A stretch of 41,251 nt of DNA from DYEC01 sp034434695 (GTDB lineage Bacteria; Chloroflexota; Anaerolineae; Anaerolineales; Anaerolineaceae): contig DAOTYY010000033.1 in the NCBI GenBank assembly GCA_034434695.1, positions 1 through 41,251 on the forward strand, written 5' to 3'. Shown piece after piece: positions 7,258-15,099 of the stretch (within the stretch, counting starts at the first letter, position 1; each line of letters begins with the position of its first letter). The notes beneath the pieces were generated by a model. The model ran no database searches. It saw only the letters and a list, made by a program, of their open reading frames with translations, and was not told where the DNA came from. The translations under genes and the position numbers were made by a program.

Positions 7258-9510
7258 ATGAACATCATCTTCCGCAATCTGTTGCGCCGCAAGACCCGCA
7301 CGCTGATCAGCGTGGTCGGGATCAGTATTGGCGTGGCGGCAATCATCCTGCTTGGCGCCCTGTCGAAGGGACTGGAAGCCGGCTATTCTTCTATCCTCAC
7401 CGGCGCCAAAGCCGACCTGATTCTCTCCCAGCCGGATGCAATTGAATTAAGTTACAGCTCGGTGGACGAAACGGTTGGTAAAGAGCTGGAGAAGATGCCC
7501 GAAGTTGCCGAAGTTACCGGCATGATCCAGGGCTTTCTCCAGTCCGAAGGCGCATTCTACATGTTTCTCTTTGGCTATCCTGAGGACAGCTTTGCACTGG
7601 AAAAGTTCGCCCTCAAAGAGGGTGTTTTCCTGAATGATAAAACGGTGCATACCCAGCGCGGCAAGCCGATGATGCTGGGTTCCGCCGCCGCTGAAGCTTT
7701 GAAGAAAAAGGTCGGTGGTACCCTGCGCGCTGGTGAAACGGTGTTCCGCATTGTCGGCATTTACGAAACCGGCGACGCTTTTGAGGACAGCGGCGCCGTG
7801 CTGAACCTGCGCGATGCGCAGGAACTTCTCGGCAAACCTCGTCAGGTCAGCCTGTTTTATATCCGCCTGAAGGATTCACAGATGCGCGAGCGTTTGCAGG
7901 CGCGTGTTGAGCGTCTCTGGCCCAACCTGGAACTGGCTGGCACGCGCGAGCTGGCGGATAAGCAAATTTTCGATGATGTGATGGCAGCCTACACGATGGT
8001 CTTTGCCGGGCTGGCGATCGTCCTGGGCGGTGTGGGGATGATGAACGCCCAACTGATGTCGGTGTTTGAGCGAACGCGCGAGATCGGCGTCCTGCGCGCC
8101 GTGGGCTGGAGCAGCCGGCGTGTGCTGGGAATGATTCTCGGCGAATCGCTGCTGGTATGCGCCGCCGGCGGCGTGCTGGGGGTCGGATTGGGTTATCTGG
8201 GGTTACTGGCAATTTCAAAAGCCACCGTGATGATGGGGATGTCCCCGCGCAGCATGACGGCGGGGCTGGTGATGCAGGCAATGATCACCGTCCTGATCCT
8301 CGGACTGGTGGGCGGTTTGTATCCCGCCTGGCGGGCTTCGCGCCTGCAGCCGATAGAAGCCTTGCGCTATGAGGGCGGCACCAGCGGACAGCGCGTCAAG
8401 CGCATTCGCTTTGGCGGCATGGCGGTTCAAAGTCTGCGTCAGCGTTCCGTCCGCACTTTGTTGACCCTGGCCGTGATCGCCATCACGGTTGGCGCACTGA
8501 TGGCGTTTCAGGCGGTGTTGGATGGCGCCGCCGAGTCGTTCACCGGGATGGCGGTCGGCGCAGATGCGCAGGTAATTGTGCGTCAGGCAAATATCTCCGA
8601 TACCAGCACCAGCGCCATTGATGAGCGGATGATGGACCGTATTGCCGCCATGCCGGAAGTAGCCGGGGTGAGCGGTGTGCTATTCACCGCTGTTGTACTG
8701 CCCGAAGGCAAGGGTTTCTTTATCCTGGAAGGCTATGAGCCGGATACTTTTGCCTTGAAACGCTTCCATATTATTGAAGGCGAAACGTTAACCCACAACC
8801 GCCAGATGATCATCGGCAAGCAGATGGCGGATTCGTTGAAAAAAGGGGTTGGCGATACCATTGTGCTGAGCGGCGTCCGCTTTCAAATCGTTGGGATTTA
8901 TGAAAGCAACGTGAGCTGGGAGGGGTTGGGCGGCGTCATCACCCTGCGCGATGCACAGACCTTTATGGGACGTCCGCGCAAAGTGACCATGATTCAAGTC
9001 AAGGTTAAAGACCCCTCGCAGGCGCCTGTTGTGGTCGAAAAAATCAATCGAATGCCGGATGTCAGTGCAGCGTTGTCTGGCGAGTTCATCCGCCAAACGC
9101 CTGATATGCAGGCTTCGGGCGCGCTGATGAATGCTATCTCCATGCTGGCGGTTATCGTGGGCGGTCTGGGCGTGATGAACACGATGCTGATGTCGGTGCT
9201 GGAACGAACACGCGAGATTGGGGTCCTGCGCGCGGTGGGCTGGCGGCGGCGGGTGGTGATGTCGTTGATCCTGCGCGAGGCGGTCTTGCTGGCGCTGCTG
9301 GGTGGTTTGGCGGGGGCGCTGGTTGCCCTTGTCATGGTTTTCGGCATTCAGAGCGCTCCGATGTTGGGAGAAATGTTCCTGGTGGTCTGGACTCCGCGCA
9401 CATTCGTTCAAGCCATACTGATCTCATTAACGCTTGGCGCGCTGGGCGGCTTTTACCCGTCTTACCGTGCCACCCGTTTACAGCCGGTGGAGGCATTGCG
9501 CTATGAATAA
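7258..9510 (+). CDS. ABC transporter permease with two fused MacB/FtsX units
   Basis: 750 residues made of two homologous halves of about 375. Each half has an N-terminal membrane helix after a basic 'R-x-x-x-RT' segment, an extracytoplasmic MacB_PCD domain ('FRIVGIYE' in one, 'FQIVGIYE' in the other; 'LNLRDAQELLGKPR' and 'ITLRDAQTFMGRPR'), and an FtsX domain of three helices with near-identical (F/L)ERTREIGVLRAVGW and LQP(I/V)EALRYE. One polypeptide thus supplies both halves that normally form a permease dimer. With the adaptor and ATPase downstream it forms a MacB-like export or lipoprotein/peptide efflux system. Confidence 0.92.
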   Translation: MNIIFRNLLRRKTRTLISVVGISIGVAAIILLGALSKGLEAGYSSILTGAKADLILSQPDAIELSYSSVDETVGKELEKMPEVAEVTGMIQGFLQSEGAFYMFLFGYPEDSFALEKFALKEGVFLNDKTVHTQRGKPMMLGSAAAEALKKKVGGTLRAGETVFRIVGIYETGDAFEDSGAVLNLRDAQELLGKPRQVSLFYIRLKDSQMRERLQARVERLWPNLELAGTRELADKQIFDDVMAAYTMVFAGLAIVLGGVGMMNAQLMSVFERTREIGVLRAVGWSSRRVLGMILGESLLVCAAGGVLGVGLGYLGLLAISKATVMMGMSPRSMTAGLVMQAMITVLILGLVGGLYPAWRASRLQPIEALRYEGGTSGQRVKRIRFGGMAVQSLRQRSVRTLLTLAVIAITVGALMAFQAVLDGAAESFTGMAVGADAQVIVRQANISDTSTSAIDERMMDRIAAMPEVAGVSGVLFTAVVLPEGKGFFILEGYEPDTFALKRFHIIEGETLTHNRQMIIGKQMADSLKKGVGDTIVLSGVRFQIVGIYESNVSWEGLGGVITLRDAQTFMGRPRKVTMIQVKVKDPSQAPVVVEKINRMPDVSAALSGEFIRQTPDMQASGALMNAISMLAVIVGGLGVMNTMLMSVLERTREIGVLRAVGWRRRVVMSLILREAVLLALLGGLAGALVALVMVFGIQSAPMLGEMFLVVWTPRTFVQAILISLTLGALGGFYPSYRATRLQPVEALRYE

Positions 9511-9545
9511 TCATTTCTATTGTATATATGAATAATCATTTCTAT
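9502..9545 (+). repeat. Tandem 19-bp repeat at the permease stop codon
   Basis: TATGAATAATCATTTCTAT occurs at 9502-9520 and 9527-9545 (period 25). The first copy contains the last two codons and the stop of the permease gene, so the 3' end of the gene has been locally duplicated into the intergenic gap. Confidence 0.85.
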
Positions 9546-9578
9546 GTATAATGGATGCTGGAGAGAAAGGAGGAGGAC

Positions 9579-10769
9579 ATGCGTCGTACCCCACAAACCC
9601 TCATCTTCACATGGATAGCCTTGTTGGTAATAACCCTGACATCCGCTTGTGGTCAGGCAACGCCAACTCCGGCGCCCGCAGCCGAGGCGGAAACATCTGC
9701 ATTTACAACCAAAGTGAGCGCGACTGCCCAGGTGGTGCCCGTGCGCTGGAGCACCCTGAGCGTGCAAACGCCCGGCGTTGCCGAAAAAGTGTTTGTTGTC
9801 GAAGGGCAGGGCGTGGCAGAAGGACAGGTGCTGGTGCGCCTCTCCGGCACTGAGAATGCCAAAGCGGCGCTGGCTGCTGCCGAGCTGGAGCTTCTCTCCG
9901 CTCAGCAGGCGCTGGACGACCTGTATGAGAATCATGAACAGATGCTCGCTGCGGCTGAACAGCGGCTTGCAAACGCCAAAAAGGCGCTGGATAAAGCCAA
10001 AGATCAACAGACCTGGAAGCAATATCAGCCCGGTGACAAGGATTCGGTTGACATCGCCTGGGGCGACGTGGTCGAGGCTCAGCAAGCCGTTGAGGATGCC
10101 GAAGAGTTGTTCTCCTTTTATGCAGACCGCCCGGAGGATGACCCGGACCGTGCAAGAGCGTTGAAATATCTGGCTTCCATGCGCAAGCGGCTGGAAACTG
10201 CCAAGCGCAATTACAATTATCTGGTTTCACTGCCGGATGAAATTGAGAAAGGGATTGCCGATGCCAACCTGGCGGCTGCACAGGCAGAAGTGGACGCCGC
10301 CCAGCGCGAGGTTGACAAACTGAAAGATGGTCCCGATCCGGACAAACTTGCTCTGGCAAAAGCGCGTCTGGAAAATGCTGAAAGACAGGTTGAAGCGGCG
10401 AAGAAAGCGCTGGATAACCTGGAGCTGAAGGCGCCCTTTGACGGTACGGTCAGCAGGCTGTACATCCGCGAGAACGAATGGGTCAACCCGGGTGTGCCGG
10501 TGCTGGTGCTGGCAGACCTCTCCGAGATGCAGGTGGAAACCACTGACCTGAGCGAGATTGACGTGGCACGGGTGCGCGAGGGCAATCTGGTGGAAATTAC
10601 CTTTGATGCGCTGCCGGATGTCGTCGCGCAGGGCAAGGTAATCCGCATTGCCCCCAAAGCCGCCGAAACCTCAGGCGTCAACTATCCTGTCACCATACAA
10701 TTTTTGGAAATGCCCAGTGGTCTGCGCTGGGGCATGACTGCTTTTGTGGATATTCAGGTCGAACCGTAA
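9579..10769 (+). CDS. Periplasmic-adaptor-like (HlyD/MacA family) lipoprotein
   Basis: 396 residues from the ATG at 9579, which has AGGAGGAC directly upstream; an in-frame ATG at 9555 is less well placed. The signal sequence ends in TSAC, so the protein is probably lipid-anchored on the outer face of the membrane. Then come a lipoyl-like half (VAEKVFVVEGQGVAEGQVL), a long Ala/Glu/Lys coiled-coil hairpin (about 80-270), and the second lipoyl half with beta-barrel (LKAPFDGTVSRL..., 'VLADLSEMQVE'). It lies between the double permease and its ATPase with short gaps, and would couple the permease to an extracytoplasmic partner or substrate. Confidence 0.9.
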   Translation: MRRTPQTLIFTWIALLVITLTSACGQATPTPAPAAEAETSAFTTKVSATAQVVPVRWSTLSVQTPGVAEKVFVVEGQGVAEGQVLVRLSGTENAKAALAAAELELLSAQQALDDLYENHEQMLAAAEQRLANAKKALDKAKDQQTWKQYQPGDKDSVDIAWGDVVEAQQAVEDAEELFSFYADRPEDDPDRARALKYLASMRKRLETAKRNYNYLVSLPDEIEKGIADANLAAAQAEVDAAQREVDKLKDGPDPDKLALAKARLENAERQVEAAKKALDNLELKAPFDGTVSRLYIRENEWVNPGVPVLVLADLSEMQVETTDLSEIDVARVREGNLVEITFDALPDVVAQGKVIRIAPKAAETSGVNYPVTIQFLEMPSGLRWGMTAFVDIQVEP

Positions 10770-10788
10770 TCCAAAAGGCGTTTATCCT

Positions 10789-11640
10789 ATGACCACTCCT
10801 CCGACCTGGATCATTGAAACGCGCGCTTTGACCAAGGTTTACGGCGAGAATCACGGCGGCGTGCGTGCCCTCGATGGGATTGACCTGCGCGTTTCGCCCG
10901 GTGAGCTGCTGGCGGTGATGGGACCGAGCGGCAGCGGCAAGTCCACCCTGCTGAACATTATTGGCGCCCTTGACCTGCCCACCAGTGGGCAGGTGCTGGT
11001 CAATGTCGAAGACCTGACCAAGATCAAAGATCTGGACGAATTTCGCGCCAGGACGGTAGGTTTTGTTTTTCAACTGCACAACCTGCTGCCCACCATGACC
11101 GCCCGTGAGAACGTCGAAATCCCGATGATCGGACATTTGAGCCCGGGGGAACGCAAACGCCGCTCGGAGGAATTGCTGGCGCTGGTGGGACTGGAAGACC
11201 GGGCAGACCACCTGCCGGGACAGCTTTCAGGCGGACAACGCCAGCGGGTAGCGATTGCCCGCGCCCTGGCGAATAACCCGCCGATCATCCTGGCGGATGA
11301 GCCGACCGGCGCGCTGGATTCGGTGAGCGGGGCGGAATTAATGCAATTGCTGCGTGAGCTGAATCAACGCCAGGGCGTCACGGTGGTGGTGGTCACTCAT
11401 GATCTGGGTGTTGCCCGCCAGACCAACCGTGTTGTCTTCATGCAAGACGGGCGCATTATCCGTGAGGATTACATTGGCACGCCGCTGGAAGAAGACCTCA
11501 AGCTCTGGGCACATTCCGGGCTGGGTCAGCGCATCCTCAATGGGGATCGGGAACTGTTGCAAACGCTGGGCATCTCGGACAAGGAGAGCAGGGCACTGCA
11601 AAAACTGCTGCAGAGCATCAAGCACGAGCAGATGGGATAG
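10789..11640 (+). CDS. ABC transporter ATP-binding protein (MacB/LolD type)
   Basis: 283 residues from the ATG at 10789, 20 bp after the adaptor stop. Motifs: Walker A GPSGSGKST, Q-loop 'FVFQLHNLLPTMTARENVEIPM' region (typical of the LolD/MacB subfamily), signature LSGGQRQRVAIARAL, Walker B IILADEPTGALD, and the H-loop VVVVTHD. About 50 extra residues follow the ATPase core. It should power the permease encoded at 7258. The gene ends 42 bp before the insertion sequence. Confidence 0.95.
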   Translation: MTTPPTWIIETRALTKVYGENHGGVRALDGIDLRVSPGELLAVMGPSGSGKSTLLNIIGALDLPTSGQVLVNVEDLTKIKDLDEFRARTVGFVFQLHNLLPTMTARENVEIPMIGHLSPGERKRRSEELLALVGLEDRADHLPGQLSGGQRQRVAIARALANNPPIILADEPTGALDSVSGAELMQLLRELNQRQGVTVVVVTHDLGVARQTNRVVFMQDGRIIREDYIGTPLEEDLKLWAHSGLGQRILNGDRELLQTLGISDKESRALQKLLQSIKHEQMG

Positions 11641-11682
11641 AGTTATTCAGCCCGTCTTCAGTCCACCAAAGGAATACTAACC

Positions 11683-13075
11683 TTGCACTTTAAGAACTTC
11701 ATAGAGCCAATTGGCTGCAAATCAACTCGATAGACTGACCTTCGATGAAGCGTGCTTCCAGCCAAACGAGAAGATTTCTGCGGTGTTCTTGCTGGAGCCG
11801 ACGCCGAACGTCACCACAAGTTAGGAGCGACCCTGGTTCCTGCGAGCGCAGTTCTTCTAAAAAACACTGCAAACAGGCCGTCAGGGTCCAGAAGCGCAGC
11901 ACACCTTGGCGGGTCATCACCTGGTAGTGGTCGCTTCCGAGCAAATCTTTCTCGTACTCGAAGAAGGTTTCCACTTCCCAACGGATCGCCAGGATGTCGA
12001 CCATCCCTTGAGCATCCAGGTCCATGATCGTGCTGCCCCAATAGCGCACACTCTTGAGCGGTGCATCCAGATCATGACAGGTGATCAGCAGTAAAGTCGG
12101 TCCGAGCTTGCGGATCCAGGTTGAGACCAGATGAGCATAGACTTTTTGCCCACCTTCGGCGGAAGGCCAGGTGACTTCAACCCATGCTTCTCGGGTCAGT
12201 CCAGCCGCATACGCAGAGAGTTTCACCCATCCTCGGCTGCCATCGGAGTGCTTCAGGCGCATCACTCGATTGCTCTTGAGACCACCACTGACATCCCAGC
12301 CCCGTTGGTGAGCTGCCCGGCGAACTTGCTTGCAGTGGTACCAGCTATCGATCAGAACGTGCGTCTGGGTGCCTGCAACGGGTTCAAATTGCCTGATCTC
12401 CTCAACCGCCATCACAATTTTGCTCTGGAAAGGAATGTTTTCCTTCCGGCAAACGGCCTCCTGGCAGTACATCCTGGCTTTCAGCGGACTACGTTGGCCC
12501 AAGAGCGAATACAGACCCGTGAATAAGCAATGACCACTGACCACTTTCTGCTCCGTGTTGGAATAATGCCCTCCCAGGCCGCCCATTTTTCGCCCTTTCG
12601 GCTTCTCATGCACCGCATCGTCGAAGATCAGGTAACCTGTCACAACGGTCTGCCTGGGGCGTCCGACTTGCTTGGGCAATTCTGCCTTGAGGCGATCGTG
12701 TTCTGCCTGGACCAAGGGGCCCATCCGCTGGCGGAAGTGTAACTGCCAGATGGCAGCCACTTTTTCTGGTGACCACGGCCATTTGTTGAGGAACCGAGAT
12801 AACCCAGATAGACTGACCTGCTCAGCCACCACTCGCAGCAATCCGGTCATCGTTTTCCGCTCTTCGCATTCGATCAGGCCCAGCAGTACGATGACGAAGT
12901 ACTTCCACTGGGGCTTACTGAAGCAGGAACGAAACAGCTCCAAATACTGGCGCAGCTGCTCGGATAAGCATACAATTGGCTTGGGCATGGTTCAACCTCC
13001 AGGATTAGGTTCTCAGCAAACCTTATTATCCTCGGTTTGACCATGCCTTTCTATTCAAGTTCTGTTAAAGTGCAA
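11683..13075 (-). mobile_element. Insertion sequence of about 1.39 kb (IS4-superfamily/IS701-like)
   Basis: Terminal inverted repeats start TTGCACTTTAA; the left end reads TTGCACTTTAAGAACTT (11,683-11,699) and the right end, inverted, TTGCACTTTAACAGAACTT (13,057-13,075), differing by a 2-bp indel. One transposase gene fills the element. No target-site duplication is evident in the flanks (...CTAACC on the left, AGATAG... on the right). The right end truncates a thioredoxin-like gene whose missing part is not on the other side. Confidence 0.88.
11699..12988 (-). CDS. DDE transposase (IS4 superfamily, IS701-like)
   Basis: 429 residues with no frameshift, so the element may be active. The catalytic triad is visible: first Asp in 'YLIFDDAVHEK', second Asp in 'HVLIDSWYHCK', and Glu in 'IRWEVETFFEYEKDLLG', which fits the R-x3-E-x6-K (YREK) signature of IS4-type enzymes. 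The ATG at 12,988 is preceded by GGAGG on the minus strand. It encodes cut-and-paste transposition of its own element. Confidence 0.9.
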   Translation of the reverse strand: MPKPIVCLSEQLRQYLELFRSCFSKPQWKYFVIVLLGLIECEERKTMTGLLRVVAEQVSLSGLSRFLNKWPWSPEKVAAIWQLHFRQRMGPLVQAEHDRLKAELPKQVGRPRQTVVTGYLIFDDAVHEKPKGRKMGGLGGHYSNTEQKVVSGHCLFTGLYSLLGQRSPLKARMYCQEAVCRKENIPFQSKIVMAVEEIRQFEPVAGTQTHVLIDSWYHCKQVRRAAHQRGWDVSGGLKSNRVMRLKHSDGSRGWVKLSAYAAGLTREAWVEVTWPSAEGGQKVYAHLVSTWIRKLGPTLLLITCHDLDAPLKSVRYWGSTIMDLDAQGMVDILAIRWEVETFFEYEKDLLGSDHYQVMTRQGVLRFWTLTACLQCFLEELRSQEPGSLLTCGDVRRRLQQEHRRNLLVWLEARFIEGQSIELICSQLAL

Positions 13076-13299
13076 AGATAGTGGTCATATGAATCGCGTT
13101 CCTCATACCATAAATCCCGTCCGGTAAATCGAAAGGACGGAGAACCCAAAAATTTTTCCTTTGCGGCAGTTTCCTCATCATCTATCCGAATTAAGCGAAT
13201 CTCGGCTTCCAAATCTTCTAGCGATAATGCAGCTTGCAAGTTTTCCAGTCCTTTCTGCCAGGACGGACAACCCTCAAAATAAAGCAATTCGATCATCAT
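13051..13299 (-). pseudogene. Truncated DF-family thioredoxin-like protein (CPSW), cut by the IS
   Basis: GGAGGAAATA precedes the two adjacent ATGs at 13,299/13,296. The product begins MIELLYFEGCPSWQKGLENL, a thioredoxin-like start in which the active-site-like motif is CPSW, as in 'DF family (seleno)protein' relatives. Its last native codons end near 13,076; the final residues (CTLTELE) and the stop are read from the right inverted repeat of the IS. Family members continue about 20-30 residues further ('...PSVEMLRE'-like), and that sequence is absent left of the IS, so part of the gene is lost. It is divergent from the small CPDCG gene at 13,476. Confidence 0.75.
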
Positions 13300-13475
13300 A
13301 AGCTATTTCCTCCGGGTTTCACGAATAAAATTACACTATGGTTATATGATAGCTTCTAAACGAACACAAGGGGTAATTAATGATAAAATCCTCTAAAAGA
13401 CATCAGGTTTTATCTACCATTCTCAATAGAGATTGAACAGAAATACAATTTTTGACCCTCTTGACAGGGAAAGGG

Positions 13476-13700
13476 ATGAAGTCACGCGTTTTGAATAAGT
13501 TAACTACCGCAATAATTAAGCGGCTGATGCCCTTTGTTGCAATTCTTGGTATTGGCATGGCGCCATGTCCAGATTGCGGAACACCAATGATCCTTCACTT
13601 CTGGCCATTGGCAGGCCTGCTACTGCTCAGTCAAACACTGCGAAAACGTCAACAGAAAACAACACAAACCAACTACGAAACTGAATCTGGTAAATCTTGA
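13476..13700 (+). CDS. Small membrane protein with CPDCG motif, function unknown
   Basis: 74 residues from the ATG at 13,476, preceded by GGGAAAGG; a TTG eight codons upstream is possible. There is a basic N terminus, one hydrophobic helix region (about 14-26), the motif APCPDCGTPM, a second hydrophobic stretch (HFWPLAGLLLLSQ) and a basic tail. The CxxC could bind a metal or be redox active. No family is recognised. Its 3' end overlaps the 3' end of the convergent XdhC gene by 28 bp, and it is the only plus-strand gene in the redox island. Confidence 0.55.
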   Translation: MKSRVLNKLTTAIIKRLMPFVAILGIGMAPCPDCGTPMILHFWPLAGLLLLSQTLRKRQQKTTQTNYETESGKS

Positions 13701-14473
13701 GTTAATCCTCCTAATCTCCTTGACTTAACGAATCCTTTGTAAGCCCCTTTCTTCTGTCGGCAAGTTACAATTTCTGCCAGGATACCCAGAGCAATTTCAT
13801 TGGGGCTTGAGCCACCTAAATCAAGACCTATTGGTGCGTACACACGTTGCAAATCCTGTTCCGTAATTCCATCTCTTTTCAAGTGTTCCAAAATCGTTTG
13901 ACATTTATGAATACTACCAATCATGCCAATATAAGGTGCAGGGGACTTAAGAGCAATTCTCAAAGCAGCCTCATCCGAAATATGATCTGTCGTAATTAAT
14001 ACCACATAGCTATCATCGGTCAAATCTACCTGCTCCAACTCCGGCACGTTATTACTTCCAGCCAGCACGTCAACAACCACCGTATCGAAGCCAGTCACTT
14101 CTCCCATCACTTTTAAGGGTCGTCCAATATGCCCACCACCGACAATAACCAGCTTTGGCAAGGGAAAATAGGGCTGCACGAACACCGTGACCTCTCCACC
14201 GCACAACGTACCAATCGCATCTTGTCCTTCTTCTGTCAAGCGATAGTGATATAGCCCAGCCTGATGACTTTGCAAAGCGTTTCTGGCATCTTCCAATACA
14301 CGCGCTTCTAATCTGCCACCCCCAACTGTTCCAGCCGTTGTGCCGTCAGGCAATAGTACAATTTGAGCACCAACTTTTGCGGGCGAGGAACCTACAACCC
14401 CCACAACTGTTGCTAACACGGCACTTTGCCGATTAGCAATTGCAAGTGATAATTCACGAATAGCATCACACAT
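13673..14473 (-). CDS. XdhC/CoxI-family protein (molybdenum hydroxylase maturation)
   Basis: 266 residues. The N-terminal XdhC_CoxI domain (about 1-75) shows 'VLATVVGVVGSSPAK' and GTVGGGRLEA, then GTLCGGEVTVFV, and a C-terminal Rossmann domain (about 105-245) begins KLVIVGGGHIGRPL. Characterised XdhC binds molybdenum cofactor and promotes its sulfuration for xanthine dehydrogenase-type enzymes; relatives are linked with selenium-dependent hydroxylases. No hydroxylase subunit is encoded in the window, so its client must lie elsewhere. It ends the minus-strand redox cluster, 21 bp after the CAGC thioredoxin. Confidence 0.92.
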   Translation of the reverse strand: MCDAIRELSLAIANRQSAVLATVVGVVGSSPAKVGAQIVLLPDGTTAGTVGGGRLEARVLEDARNALQSHQAGLYHYRLTEEGQDAIGTLCGGEVTVFVQPYFPLPKLVIVGGGHIGRPLKVMGEVTGFDTVVVDVLAGSNNVPELEQVDLTDDSYVVLITTDHISDEAALRIALKSPAPYIGMIGSIHKCQTILEHLKRDGITEQDLQRVYAPIGLDLGGSSPNEIALGILAEIVTCRQKKGAYKGFVKSRRLGGLTQDLPDSVS

Positions 14474-14494
14474 AGAGCTCTTTCCCGTAAAAAC

Positions 14495-15067
14495 TTAAGG
14501 GCGATCCAACCACGGCCACATTCTTGCCTCAAGACTATCCGGATATTGTTCGCAAATCTCAGCCATTGCCCCACGGAAGGAGCTTTTCTCCTTCCCAACC
14601 AAATATTCTGCCATTCCACGCACAAATAACATCGTCGCTGCTCTCGGATTATCTGGAAATCTTCTTAGACCATCATCCATGAGATCTATCACCTGGAAAT
14701 ACCTGCCACGCGGCAAATCTAGAGCTGCCTTGCCCAGACGCATCAACACTCTAAAATCCTCGATATTTAGATACCCGTTAAAATAGTGAAGCATCGCACC
14801 TTTATGGTTAAGAAAAAAGAACGAGGGTGTCCAATAAGCAGAGTATTTTGAGCGAATTTCCCGATCCGCAAGAATATCTTGGCGAAGCGGCACAAACCAT
14901 TCAGCCAATTCTTGCTGAACATTCCGGTCAGCGTATGTCAAGGTATATAACTTCTTACAACCCGCACATTCCTCGCGATGGAACTGCAACAATATGCCCT
15001 TGCCTTCTCGACGAGCTATTTCCAGGGCAAGATTCCAATCCGTCAACCATTCAATACTGTTTTCCAT
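14495..15067 (-). CDS. Thioredoxin-family protein with CAGC active site
   Basis: 190 residues from the ATG at 15,067, preceded by AAGGAG at 8 bp; an upstream ATG at 15,088 lacks this. The N-terminal domain is thioredoxin-like: 'LLQFHREECAGCKKLYTLTYADRNV' carries the CAGC pair, followed by 'FVPLRQDILADREI' and cis-Pro 'YWTPSFFFLNHKG'. The C-terminal 70 residues are helical, as in thioredoxins of the thiol-disulfide/DUF255-like group. No signal peptide is seen, so it is cytoplasmic. It lies in the minus-strand redox cluster, 32 bp after the double-CPHC protein. Confidence 0.85.
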   Translation of the reverse strand: MENSIEWLTDWNLALEIARREGKGILLQFHREECAGCKKLYTLTYADRNVQQELAEWFVPLRQDILADREIRSKYSAYWTPSFFFLNHKGAMLHYFNGYLNIEDFRVLMRLGKAALDLPRGRYFQVIDLMDDGLRRFPDNPRAATMLFVRGMAEYLVGKEKSSFRGAMAEICEQYPDSLEARMWPWLDRP

Positions 15068-15099
15068 AAACCTACTCCTTTTGACCATTCTTTATTTTC

